Shown here piece after piece: positions 18,595 to 25,225 of a DNA stretch of 64,000 bases. The stretch lies in contig BMWJ01000004.1 of the NCBI GenBank assembly GCA_014651175.1, positions 372,001 to 436,000 on the forward strand, written 5' to 3'. Positions within the stretch are counted from its first letter, which is position 1. Each line of letters opens with the position of its first letter. Source of the DNA: Streptomyces clavifer. GTDB lineage: Bacteria; Actinomycetota; Actinomycetes; Streptomycetales; Streptomycetaceae. The notes below the pieces were generated by a model, which saw only the letters and a list, made by a program, of their open reading frames with translations, did no database searches and was not told the DNA's origin. A program made the translations under genes and the position numbers.

Positions 18595-18999
18595 ATGGTC
18601 ACTCACGCAACGATGCCGGTGCGTCGGCGGAGCCGTGCACCGGCACGGCAGGGACACAGTGCGCTGGGGTGGGCGCTTCCCCTCACCCTGGGCGTGATCC
18701 TCGGATTCTGGGCCTTCTTCATCCGCCGGGACGGCGGAACGACCACCGGCGGGCAGATCTGGCTGGGCGTCGTCTCCGGGGTGGCCTTCGCCGCCCTCTG
18801 TTTCCTTCTGGGCCGGACGCAACGCGCCCTGCCGCGTGAACTGCGGGCGGCGGCGTACGGCGCGCTGGCCGGGGGCGCGGTCGGCTACCTGCACAGCCTC
18901 AACGGCAGCAGCGTGCTGATGTCGAGCGTGATCGGCCTGGCGGTCGGAGCGGGGATGCTGCTCTCCGCGTTCTACCTCTTCTACACACGCGAGGAGTGA
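18595..18999 (+). CDS. Small membrane protein, four helices, unknown function
   Basis: The 134-residue protein has a basic start (MVTHATMPVRRRSRAPARQG), then four hydrophobic segments at about 25-43, 52-72, 83-100 and 106-128, ending YLFYTREE. AAGGAGCTG precedes ATG at 18595 with good spacing. No characterised family is recognised. It is divergent from the membrane protein at 17597-18463 and converges on the universal stress protein gene. Confidence 0.7.
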   Translation: MVTHATMPVRRRSRAPARQGHSALGWALPLTLGVILGFWAFFIRRDGGTTTGGQIWLGVVSGVAFAALCFLLGRTQRALPRELRAAAYGALAGGAVGYLHSLNGSSVLMSSVIGLAVGAGMLLSAFYLFYTREE

Positions 19000-19071
19000 G
19001 CGCCGCGCTCATGTGCAGGGACGGGCGGTCGACACCGCGCGCCGGTGAAGGCCTTCGGCGACAACCGTGCG

Positions 19072-19117
19072 GTGGACCCCGTGGACCGTGCCGACCGGCA
19101 CCGGCCACGGGGTCCAC
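19072..19117. terminator. Long hairpin between convergent genes
   Basis: Arms GTGGACCCCGTGG (19072-19084) and CCACGGGGTCCAC (19105-19117) pair over 13 bp, with a partly paired interior. It lies in the gap between the membrane-protein stop (18999) and the universal stress protein stop (19199) and could stop either transcript. Confidence 0.6.
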
Positions 19118-19198
19118 GGATGCCACCACGCAGGGAGCGGCCCGCCCGTCGGTCCGTCAGGGGGAGCGGGGCCGGTCACGGGCGACCGGGGGAGCGGG

Positions 19199-19618
19199 TC
19201 AGTCGCGGACGACCGTGACGGGGCAGGTGGCGTGCTGGGTGACGTGGAGGCTGACCGAGCCGAGCAGGGTCGCCTTGAATCCGCTGTAACCGCGGGCGCC
19301 CACGACCAGCAGGTTCGCGCCCTTCGACCGCTCCAGCAGGGACTGCGCCGGATTGCCGATCACCACGATCTTCTCGACCGCCGCCGCGCCCACGCCGAGG
19401 GCCTCCTCCAGCGCCTCGTTGAGCGCGACGGTCGCCACGGCCTGCGGGTCGAAGTCCTCCGGCAGGCCCGGCGTCATGGACGCCCAGCTGGTCGCGGGGT
19501 ACTCCCAGCTGTTGACCGCCTCGACCGTGTCACCGGTGAGTTCTGCCTGGCGCACGGCCCAGCGCAGCGCCTTGATGGACGCGTCCGAGCCGTCCACACC
19601 CACGACGATCCTGCCCAT
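19199..19618 (-). CDS. Universal stress protein, single UspA domain
   Basis: The 139-residue cytoplasmic protein reads MGRIVVGVDGSDASIKALRWAV at the start and ends LLGSVSLHVTQHATCPVTVVRD. The ATP-binding motif G-2x-G-9x-G(S/T) is present as GARGYSGFKATLLGS, so it is the nucleotide-binding UspA class. ATG at 19618. Single-domain Usp proteins in actinobacteria often respond to redox or nutrient stress, but nothing here shows the regulator. Confidence 0.92.
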   Translation of the reverse strand: MGRIVVGVDGSDASIKALRWAVRQAELTGDTVEAVNSWEYPATSWASMTPGLPEDFDPQAVATVALNEALEEALGVGAAAVEKIVVIGNPAQSLLERSKGANLLVVGARGYSGFKATLLGSVSLHVTQHATCPVTVVRD

Positions 19619-19689
19619 GTCTGCCTCCGTCTGTTCGCTCACGTACAGCGTGCGTCTCACTGTGCGCCTGTCCGTGACAACCCTAGTCA

Positions 19690-19729
19690 AACCGGACGCC
19701 CGGGGCTCGGTGGCCCCGGGCGTCCGGTT
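19690..19729 (-). terminator. Terminator of the flavin monooxygenase/FMN reductase operon
   Basis: A perfect 17-bp stem, AACCGGACGCCCGGGGC (19690-19706) with its complement (19713-19729), and a 6-base loop. On the minus strand it begins at the last base of the FMN reductase stop codon and is followed by TTTGAC. It is a strong terminator candidate. Confidence 0.8.
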
Positions 19730-20388
19730 CAGCGCACCCGGAGGTCGGCGAGCTGCTGGGCGAACGGCACGACCGCGTCCTCGCCGTCGTCGAGCGTGAG
19801 CGCCCGGGAAGCCCCGGAGACGGTCCGCCCCGTGACGGCGGAGGCCAGCTCGCCGCCCGCTCGCCGGATCCGGGACGGCAGCCCTTCGGTGTACTCGTCG
19901 CCGGACGAGCCCCAGTCCTCCGACGCCGCGTACACGGAGGTCGGCAGGACGACCGCCCTCAGGTAGGCGAAGAGCGGGCGCATGGCGTGTTCCAGGACCA
20001 GCGAGTGCCGCGGTGTGCCGCCCGTCGCCGCGATGAGGGCGGGCTTGCCGGTCAGGGCTGTGTTGTCGACCAGGTCGAAGAACGACTTGAAGAGTCCGCT
20101 GTACGAGGCGGTGAAGACGGGCGACACGGCGATCAGCCCGTCCGCCGCGGTCACCGCGTCGATCGCCTCCTTCAGGCCGGCCGGGGGGAACCCGGTGACC
20201 AGGTGGTTCGCGATGTCGACGGCCAGGTCCCGCAGCTCGACGACCCGGACCTCGACCCTGCGGTCCTGGTCGACGGCGAGGCGCTCGCGGGCGGCCTCGG
20301 CGAGCCGGTCGGCCAGCAGCCGGGTGGACGAGGGGCTGCTGAGACCGGCCGAGACGGCCGCGATCGTGAGGGGGGTGGTGGCGAACAC
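19729..20388 (-). CDS. CE1759-type NADPH-dependent FMN reductase
   Basis: The 219-residue flavodoxin-fold protein reads VSAGLSSPSSTRLLADRLAE at the N-terminus. It carries VSPVFTASYSGLFKSFFDLVD and LIAATGGTPRHSLVLEHAMRPLFAYL, the FMN-binding loops of the NADPH-dependent FMN reductase family. In actinobacteria this type is paired with a luciferase-like monooxygenase, and the partner ends 5 bases upstream here. The pair presumably supplies reduced FMN for oxygenation of an unknown substrate. GTG at 20388 is preceded by GGAGG that overlaps the end of the upstream gene, so translation is coupled. Confidence 0.88.
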   Translation of the reverse strand: MFATTPLTIAAVSAGLSSPSSTRLLADRLAEAARERLAVDQDRRVEVRVVELRDLAVDIANHLVTGFPPAGLKEAIDAVTAADGLIAVSPVFTASYSGLFKSFFDLVDNTALTGKPALIAATGGTPRHSLVLEHAMRPLFAYLRAVVLPTSVYAASEDWGSSGDEYTEGLPSRIRRAGGELASAVTGRTVSGASRALTLDDGEDAVVPFAQQLADLRVR

Positions 20389-20393
20389 GGTAC

Positions 20394-21488
20394 TCAGACC
20401 TCCTTCGAGGCGGCTGCGGCACGGGCGGCGGTGACCGCGGGGTGGACGGGCGCGTCCGGCACACCGGCCGGGCGCAGGTTGGCGAACTCCTTGCGCAGCA
20501 CCGGGACGACCTCTTCGCCGAGGAGGTCGAGCTGCTCCAGGACGGTCTTGAGCGGCAGTCCCGCGTGGTCCATCAGGAAGAGCTGGCGCTGGTAGTCGCC
20601 GACGGCGTCCCGGAAGGACAGGGTCCGCTCGATGACCTCCTGGGGGGAGCCCACGGTGAGCGGGGTCTCGCGGGTGAACTCCTCCAGGGACGGGCCGTGG
20701 CCGTAGACGGGCGCGTTGTCGAAGTACGGACGGAACTCCCGCACCGCGTCCTGCGAGTTCTTCCGCATGAACACCTGGCCGCCGAGGCCCACGATGGCCT
20801 GCTCGGCCGTGCCGTGCCCGTAGTGGGCGTAGCGGCGGCGGTAGAGGTCGACCATCTTCCGGGTGTGCTCCATGGGCCAGAAGATGTTGTTGTGGAAGAA
20901 GCCGTCGCCGTAGTACGCGGCCTGCTCGGCGATCTCGGGGGACCGGATGGAGCCGTGCCAGACGAACGGCGGGACGCCGTCGAGCGGGCGCGGGGTCGCG
21001 GTGAAGGACTGCAGCGGCGTACGGAACTTGCCCTCCCAGTCGACGACGTCCTCGCGCCACAGCTTGTGCAGCAGGGCGTAGTTCTCGATCGCGAGCGGGA
21101 TGCCCTGGCGGATGTCCTTGCCGAACCACGGGTAGACCGGTCCGGTGTTGCCGCGGCCCATCATCAGGTCGACGCGGCCGTCCGCGAGGTGCTGGAGCGT
21201 GGCGTAGTCCTCGGCGATCTTCACCGGGTCGTTGGTGGTGATCAGGGTGGTGGACGTGGAGAGGATCAGCTTCTCGGTGCGGGCGGCGATGTAGCCGAGC
21301 GTGGTCGTCGGCGACGACGGGACGAACGGCGGGTTGTGGTGCTCGCCGGTCGCGAAGACGTCCAGGCCGACTTCCTCGGCCTTGAGCGCGATCGCGAGAG
21401 TCGCCTTGATCCGCTCGTTCTCGCTGGGCGTCGTACCGGTCGTGGGGTCGGTGGTGACGTCTCCGACGGTGAAGATCCCGAACTGCAT
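20394..21488 (-). CDS. CE1758-type LLM flavin-dependent monooxygenase
   Basis: The 364-residue TIM-barrel protein starts MQFGIFTVGDVTTDPTTG and carries typical bacterial luciferase-like blocks: ATGEHHNPPF (about 46-55), GRGNTGPVYPWFGKD and VGSPQEVIERTLSFRD. It uses FMNH2 made by the partner reductase. The AGGAGGCGGGCGCC stretch gives a strong ribosome site before ATG at 21488. The two genes form a compact operon ended by the hairpin at 19690. The natural substrate is not known; sulfonate or thioether use would be a guess. Confidence 0.88.
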   Translation of the reverse strand: MQFGIFTVGDVTTDPTTGTTPSENERIKATLAIALKAEEVGLDVFATGEHHNPPFVPSSPTTTLGYIAARTEKLILSTSTTLITTNDPVKIAEDYATLQHLADGRVDLMMGRGNTGPVYPWFGKDIRQGIPLAIENYALLHKLWREDVVDWEGKFRTPLQSFTATPRPLDGVPPFVWHGSIRSPEIAEQAAYYGDGFFHNNIFWPMEHTRKMVDLYRRRYAHYGHGTAEQAIVGLGGQVFMRKNSQDAVREFRPYFDNAPVYGHGPSLEEFTRETPLTVGSPQEVIERTLSFRDAVGDYQRQLFLMDHAGLPLKTVLEQLDLLGEEVVPVLRKEFANLRPAGVPDAPVHPAVTAARAAAASKEV

Positions 21489-21669
21489 GGCGCCCGCCTC
21501 CTGAGGTGTGGAACGAGTTTGGTTGAACGTTGAACTATCTGGACACACCCTACAACGAGACACCCCCGATGCCTATTCCCGCCCGCTCCCGGGCGGCCGG
21601 GGACCACGGCTGCGTACCCTGGGTGCCGGGCTCCGCGCGGGGCTCCAGGGGCGAGAAGGTGGTCGGCGC

Positions 21670-21798
21670 ATGGCAGAGAGCGAACGCTGGAAGGAACGCA
21701 ACGTCGCTCTGCGCGTCTTCGTCTACGTCTTCGCGACGCACATTTTCGCCGGTTTCGTCATGGTGCTGTTCTACGTGGGCGGCCACGCGGACAAGTAG
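21670..21798 (+). CDS. Small single-helix membrane protein, probably DUF6126 family
   Basis: The 42-residue protein MAESERWKERNVALRVFVYV continues into one transmembrane helix (about residues 14-36) and ends GGHADK. The charged N-terminus and helix match a tiny conserved streptomycete membrane protein type I recall as DUF6126. GAGAAGG lies about 12 bases before ATG at 21670. No function is known; such microproteins often bind a larger membrane partner. Confidence 0.65.
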   Translation: MAESERWKERNVALRVFVYVFATHIFAGFVMVLFYVGGHADK

Positions 21799-21911
21799 CC
21801 CGCGGACCGCTGCCCCGCCGCGTCTCCCCCGGCACCGCGTCACCACGTCCGGACGCACGTGCTGATCCTCCCGCCGCCCGTCCCGGCCCGCGGCCACGGT
21901 CGCCAACCTCC

Positions 21912-21940
21912 GTGCCGCGGCGACCCGTGCTCGATACACT
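21912..21940 (+). promoter_or_regulatory. Probable trpS leader promoter
   Basis: TACACT at 21935-21940 resembles a -10 box, and GTGCCG at 21912-21917 is a weak -35 at a 17-base spacing. Transcription would begin close to 21947, the A of the leader-peptide ATG, so the leader message may be leaderless. Inferred from sequence only. Confidence 0.5.
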
Positions 21941-21946
21941 GCCCCC

Positions 21947-21988
21947 ATGACCTCCGTACCGTGCCGGAACTGGTGGCGCTCCTCCTAG
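21947..21988 (+). CDS. Trp-Trp leader peptide for trpS attenuation
   Basis: A 13-codon frame encodes MTSVPCRNWWRSS with tandem Trp codons at positions 9 and 10 (21971-21976) and stop TAG at 21986-21988. Two adjacent Trp codons in so short a frame are very unlikely by chance in this genome. The frame sits exactly in front of alternative RNA hairpins and a terminator upstream of a tryptophanyl-tRNA synthetase. It has no Shine-Dalgarno sequence and starts about 6 bases after a -10-like box, so it may be translated from a leaderless transcript. Confidence 0.85.
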   Translation: MTSVPCRNWWRSS

Positions 21989-22044
21989 GAGCGGCCGCCT
22001 TCATCTGCACGGAACCAGGGCCGTTCGACAGGACGGCCCTTTCT
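21977..22044 (+). promoter_or_regulatory. Ribosome-mediated transcription attenuator of trpS
   Basis: Three mutually exclusive pairings are visible. Hairpin 1:2 pairs CGCTCCT (21977-21983) with AGGAGCG (21987-21993). Antiterminator 2:3 pairs GAGCGGCC (21989-21996) with GGCCGTTC (22019-22026), 8 bp with one G-U. Terminator 3:4 pairs AGGGCCGT (22017-22024) with ACGGCCCT (22033-22040) and is followed by TTTCT. A ribosome stalled on the Trp codons at 21971-21976 would cover segment 1, free segment 2 to pair with 3 and allow read-through into trpS. Attenuation of this kind is established for the auxiliary indolmycin-resistant trpS1 of S. coelicolor. Confidence 0.85.
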
Positions 22045-22108
22045 GCTGCACCGGTGCCCCCGTGGCGCGGGCCGTCCTCCACGCACACACCACCGCGAGG
22101 AGAGCCCC

Positions 22109-23167
22109 GTGACCACCACCACCGATCTGCCCGTCAGCCCCGCTCAGCTGCGCAGCGCCGAGCTGGAGCGGCAACTGGCCCGGGACCCCGGCCGTTTCCG
22201 GGCCCTCACCGGGGACCGGCCCACCGGGGCCCTGCACCTCGGCCACTACTTCGGCACGCTCCACAACCGGGTACGCCTCCAGGACCTCGGCGTGGACGTC
22301 TTCGTCCTCATCGCCGACTACCAGGTCCTCACCGACCGGGACGTCGCCGAGCGCCTCACCGAGCACGTGGAGGGGATGCTGCTGGACTACCTGGCCATCG
22401 GGATCGACCCCGCTCGCACGACCGTCTTCAACCACAGCGCCGTACCGGCCCTCAACCAGCTCCTGCTGCCGTTCCTCTCCCTCGTCTCCGTGGCCGAGCT
22501 CGGCCGCAACCCCACCGTCAAGGACGAGATCACCCACTCCCGGCAGTCCGCCGTCAGCGGGCTCATGTACACCTACCCGGTGCACCAGGCCGCCGACATC
22601 CTCTTCTGCAAGGGCGACCTCGTGCCCGTCGGGCAGGACCAGCTGCCCCACCTGGAGGTCACCCGCACCGTCGCCCGGCGCTTCAACGAGCGGTACGGCG
22701 CCGTCTTCCCCGAGCCCGACGCGCTGCTCTCCGCCACGCCCCTGCTGCTCGGCACGGACGGCACCAAGATGAGCAAGAGCCGGAACAACTCCGTCGCCCT
22801 CGGCGCGAGCGAGGACGAGACCGCCCGGCTGATCAGGGGCGCGACCACCGACGCCGACCGGCACATCACCTACGACCCCGTGGCCCGGCCCGGGGTGTCC
22901 GGACTGGTCCTGCTGGCCGCACTCTGTCTCGGGCGGGACCCGCACGCCGTCGCCGAGGAGATCGGGAACGGCGGATCCGCCGCGCTGAAGCGGACGGTGA
23001 CCGACGCCGTCAACGCGACGATGGCCCCGATCCGCGCCCGGCGCGCCGCCTACGCGCAGGACATGGGGTACGTGCGGGACGTCCTGCGCGCCGGCAACGA
23101 GCGGGCGAACGCCGTCGCCGAGACGACCCTGGACGAGGTGCGGCAGGCGATGGGCATGATCCGCTGA
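22109..23167 (+). CDS. trpS: Tryptophan-tRNA ligase, auxiliary attenuator-controlled type
   Basis: The 352-residue class I synthetase has the ATP-binding HIGH-type motif GALHLGHYFGTL (about 45-56) and the KMSKS signature in GTDGTKMSKSRNN (about 218-230). The tryptophan pocket region includes SVVSVAELGRNP-like text near 130 and PVHQAADILFCKGDLVPVGQDQ (about 157-178). It starts at GTG 22109 behind GAGGAGA. Streptomycetes often carry a housekeeping TrpRS and an auxiliary, indolmycin-resistant one induced by low Trp-tRNA charging. The leader here points to the auxiliary form, so indolmycin tolerance is an inference. It is convergent with the RCK channel gene. Confidence 0.95.
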   Translation: MTTTTDLPVSPAQLRSAELERQLARDPGRFRALTGDRPTGALHLGHYFGTLHNRVRLQDLGVDVFVLIADYQVLTDRDVAERLTEHVEGMLLDYLAIGIDPARTTVFNHSAVPALNQLLLPFLSLVSVAELGRNPTVKDEITHSRQSAVSGLMYTYPVHQAADILFCKGDLVPVGQDQLPHLEVTRTVARRFNERYGAVFPEPDALLSATPLLLGTDGTKMSKSRNNSVALGASEDETARLIRGATTDADRHITYDPVARPGVSGLVLLAALCLGRDPHAVAEEIGNGGSAALKRTVTDAVNATMAPIRARRAAYAQDMGYVRDVLRAGNERANAVAETTLDEVRQAMGMIR

Positions 23168-23210
23168 GCGGCCCCGCGGCGGGGACCGTCCGCTCCGGGA
23201 GGGGCGGCCC

Positions 23211-25208
23211 CTAGCGGCGGGCCGAGGCGCGCTGCCGGCGCAGCAGCTCCGCGAGGCCCCGCCGGGTCGCGGCGATCACCACCCGGTCCTCCCGGCGCAG
23301 TACGTAACCCGGGTGCAGGTCCCAGACCAGGCCCGAAGGCCGGTCCGCCGCCCCGGGGCCGAACGGATCGTACGGCGGGACGGCGGCCAGGTCCGGGTGG
23401 CGGTCGGCCGGTGGTGTGGCGTCCAGGGCCAGGACCCGCCAGGCGCCGGGGCGGAAGGCCTGTTCGACGGTGTGGCCCTCCAGCTGCGGGTGGCCGCCCA
23501 CCTCCAGGGCCGCGAAGAGCATCACCTTGCGCTCGACCGGGACGGCGCCGAGGATCTGGCGGCCCATCATGGCGACCGCGAACGACGGGGCGGCAAGATG
23601 GGAAACGGACCGGGAGCGGGTCAGGGCCTGCGGGTGGGCGGTGCGCAGGGTGCGGTAGACGGCCGTCGCGAACTCGTCGTCGTACAGGCGCAGCGCCACC
23701 CGCAGGTCCGGCTTCACCGAGCGTGCGTACAGGGCCGCTTCGAGGTTCGTCGTGTCGATGCTCGTCAGGGCGAGCAGGGCGTGGGCCCGGCGGATCTTGG
23801 CGGCCTCCAGGACGCCTTCCTGGGTGACGTCCCCGATGACGGTCGGTACGTGCAGGCTGCGGGCCAGCGGGATGCCGCGCGCCTCCGGGTCCTCCTCGAC
23901 GACGACCACGGGGATGTCCATCTCGCGCAGCCGCACCAGCACCCTCGTACCGATCTTGCCGAGCCCCAGGAGCACCACGTGGCCGGACAGGCCCCGGGGC
24001 GGGCGCCGCAGCGCGGAGGCGGTGCGCAGCGAGCCGAACGCCTCCAGGACGGCGGCGACCAGCAGGGGGAGGAGCAGGAGCCCGGCCGTCCCGGACAGTA
24101 TCTGGATGATCCGGCGGGACGTCGGTTCGGTGTCCTCCGCGGGGTCGCCCATCGCGAGCAGGTCGAGCAGGGTCAGGTAGGCGGCGTGCAGCGGGCTGTC
24201 GCCGGTGGTCACGACCGAGGCGACGGCCAGGCCCACGACGGCCGCCGCGACGCCCGCCGCCGACCAGCGCAGCCTGCGCGAGAAGATGTGGCCCAGCGGC
24301 GCGCCCCTGCCTCCCATCCGGGTCGGGACGCGGTCGGGGCCCGCCTGGCTGATGGCCTCCAGGACCACCGTGCCCCGGCCGGTCGCCGCGGCCACCGTCG
24401 CCCGGTCGGGCAGGAGCTGGGGGCCCTCGTCGCCACTGCTGTCGGAGCCCTCGGTGCCCGCCGGGTCGTGCGTGGTGGAGGAGAGCAGGGCCAGGGTGCA
24501 CAGGCCGGGGTCGGCGAGTTCGCCCTGCCCGGGCGGGGTGCGTTCGACGGCGCGCAGGAGGAGGCCCTCGGCCTGGATGACCTTGCTGCTGCCGGTGACC
24601 GCCGTGGCGGCGAGGGCCGGGGCGGCGGTGTCGGCGTCGGACAGGACGGTCGTGGAGGCGTCCAGGGCGGTCGGGTCGAGGCCGGGCATGGCGACGGCGG
24701 CGGCCTGGTCGAGCAGGGTCTCCAGGTGCTGGCCGAGCTTGCGGTTGTAGAGCCGGATGACCAGCCGCAGGCGCGGGTTGAGCCGCCGGGCGGTCAGCGC
24801 GGCCCGGATGTTGCGCTCGTCGTCGTCGTAGACCAGGGCGAGGGCGGCGGCCCGGTCGACGCCCGCTTCCTCCAGCACCTCGTCCGAGGGCTCGTGGGCC
24901 TCCATGATGCGTACGGCTTCGACGCCGGCGTTGGTGTCGTCGGCGCTCCCGCCGACCGTCCCGTTGCGGTTCATCGCCGCCGACATCCGGCCGAACAGGG
25001 CTGCTGCCCGGGCGCGTTGGGTGAGCGGCAGATCGGGCCGGGCGGTGTCGCGGCCCGGCGGGAGGACGAGGGTGACCCGCTCCCCGTACACGTAGCGCAG
25101 CTCCACGGCGAGGCGCCGGGCGAGGGTGTCGTCGCCGCAGACCACCATGTGGCCACTGACGGTGGGGTGTTGAGGCTGCTGCGGGAGTGGGGGCACGAAA
25201 CCCAGCAT
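23211..25208 (-). CDS. Two-RCK NAD-binding ion-channel-like membrane protein (TrkA-N domains)
   Basis: The 665-residue protein has one Rossmann/RCK domain at about 18-180 (GHMVVCGDDTLARRLAVEL). A membrane unit follows at about 318-400 with two strong helices around a short pore-like loop. A second RCK domain begins at about 415 (GHVVLLGLGKIGTRVLVRL, a GxGxxG nucleotide site). The loop between the helices reads LDLLAMGDPAED, so the canonical potassium filter TVGYGD is missing. The arrangement recalls CASTOR/POLLUX-type channels but with an RCK domain in front of the pore. ATG at 25208. It lies 17 bases after the giant ATPase gene on the same strand, so it is likely in the flotillin operon. Confidence 0.85.
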   Translation of the reverse strand: MLGFVPPLPQQPQHPTVSGHMVVCGDDTLARRLAVELRYVYGERVTLVLPPGRDTARPDLPLTQRARAAALFGRMSAAMNRNGTVGGSADDTNAGVEAVRIMEAHEPSDEVLEEAGVDRAAALALVYDDDERNIRAALTARRLNPRLRLVIRLYNRKLGQHLETLLDQAAAVAMPGLDPTALDASTTVLSDADTAAPALAATAVTGSSKVIQAEGLLLRAVERTPPGQGELADPGLCTLALLSSTTHDPAGTEGSDSSGDEGPQLLPDRATVAAATGRGTVVLEAISQAGPDRVPTRMGGRGAPLGHIFSRRLRWSAAGVAAAVVGLAVASVVTTGDSPLHAAYLTLLDLLAMGDPAEDTEPTSRRIIQILSGTAGLLLLPLLVAAVLEAFGSLRTASALRRPPRGLSGHVVLLGLGKIGTRVLVRLREMDIPVVVVEEDPEARGIPLARSLHVPTVIGDVTQEGVLEAAKIRRAHALLALTSIDTTNLEAALYARSVKPDLRVALRLYDDEFATAVYRTLRTAHPQALTRSRSVSHLAAPSFAVAMMGRQILGAVPVERKVMLFAALEVGGHPQLEGHTVEQAFRPGAWRVLALDATPPADRHPDLAAVPPYDPFGPGAADRPSGLVWDLHPGYVLRREDRVVIAATRRGLAELLRRQRASARR

Positions 25209-25225
25209 GCCTTGTCCTCTCTGTG

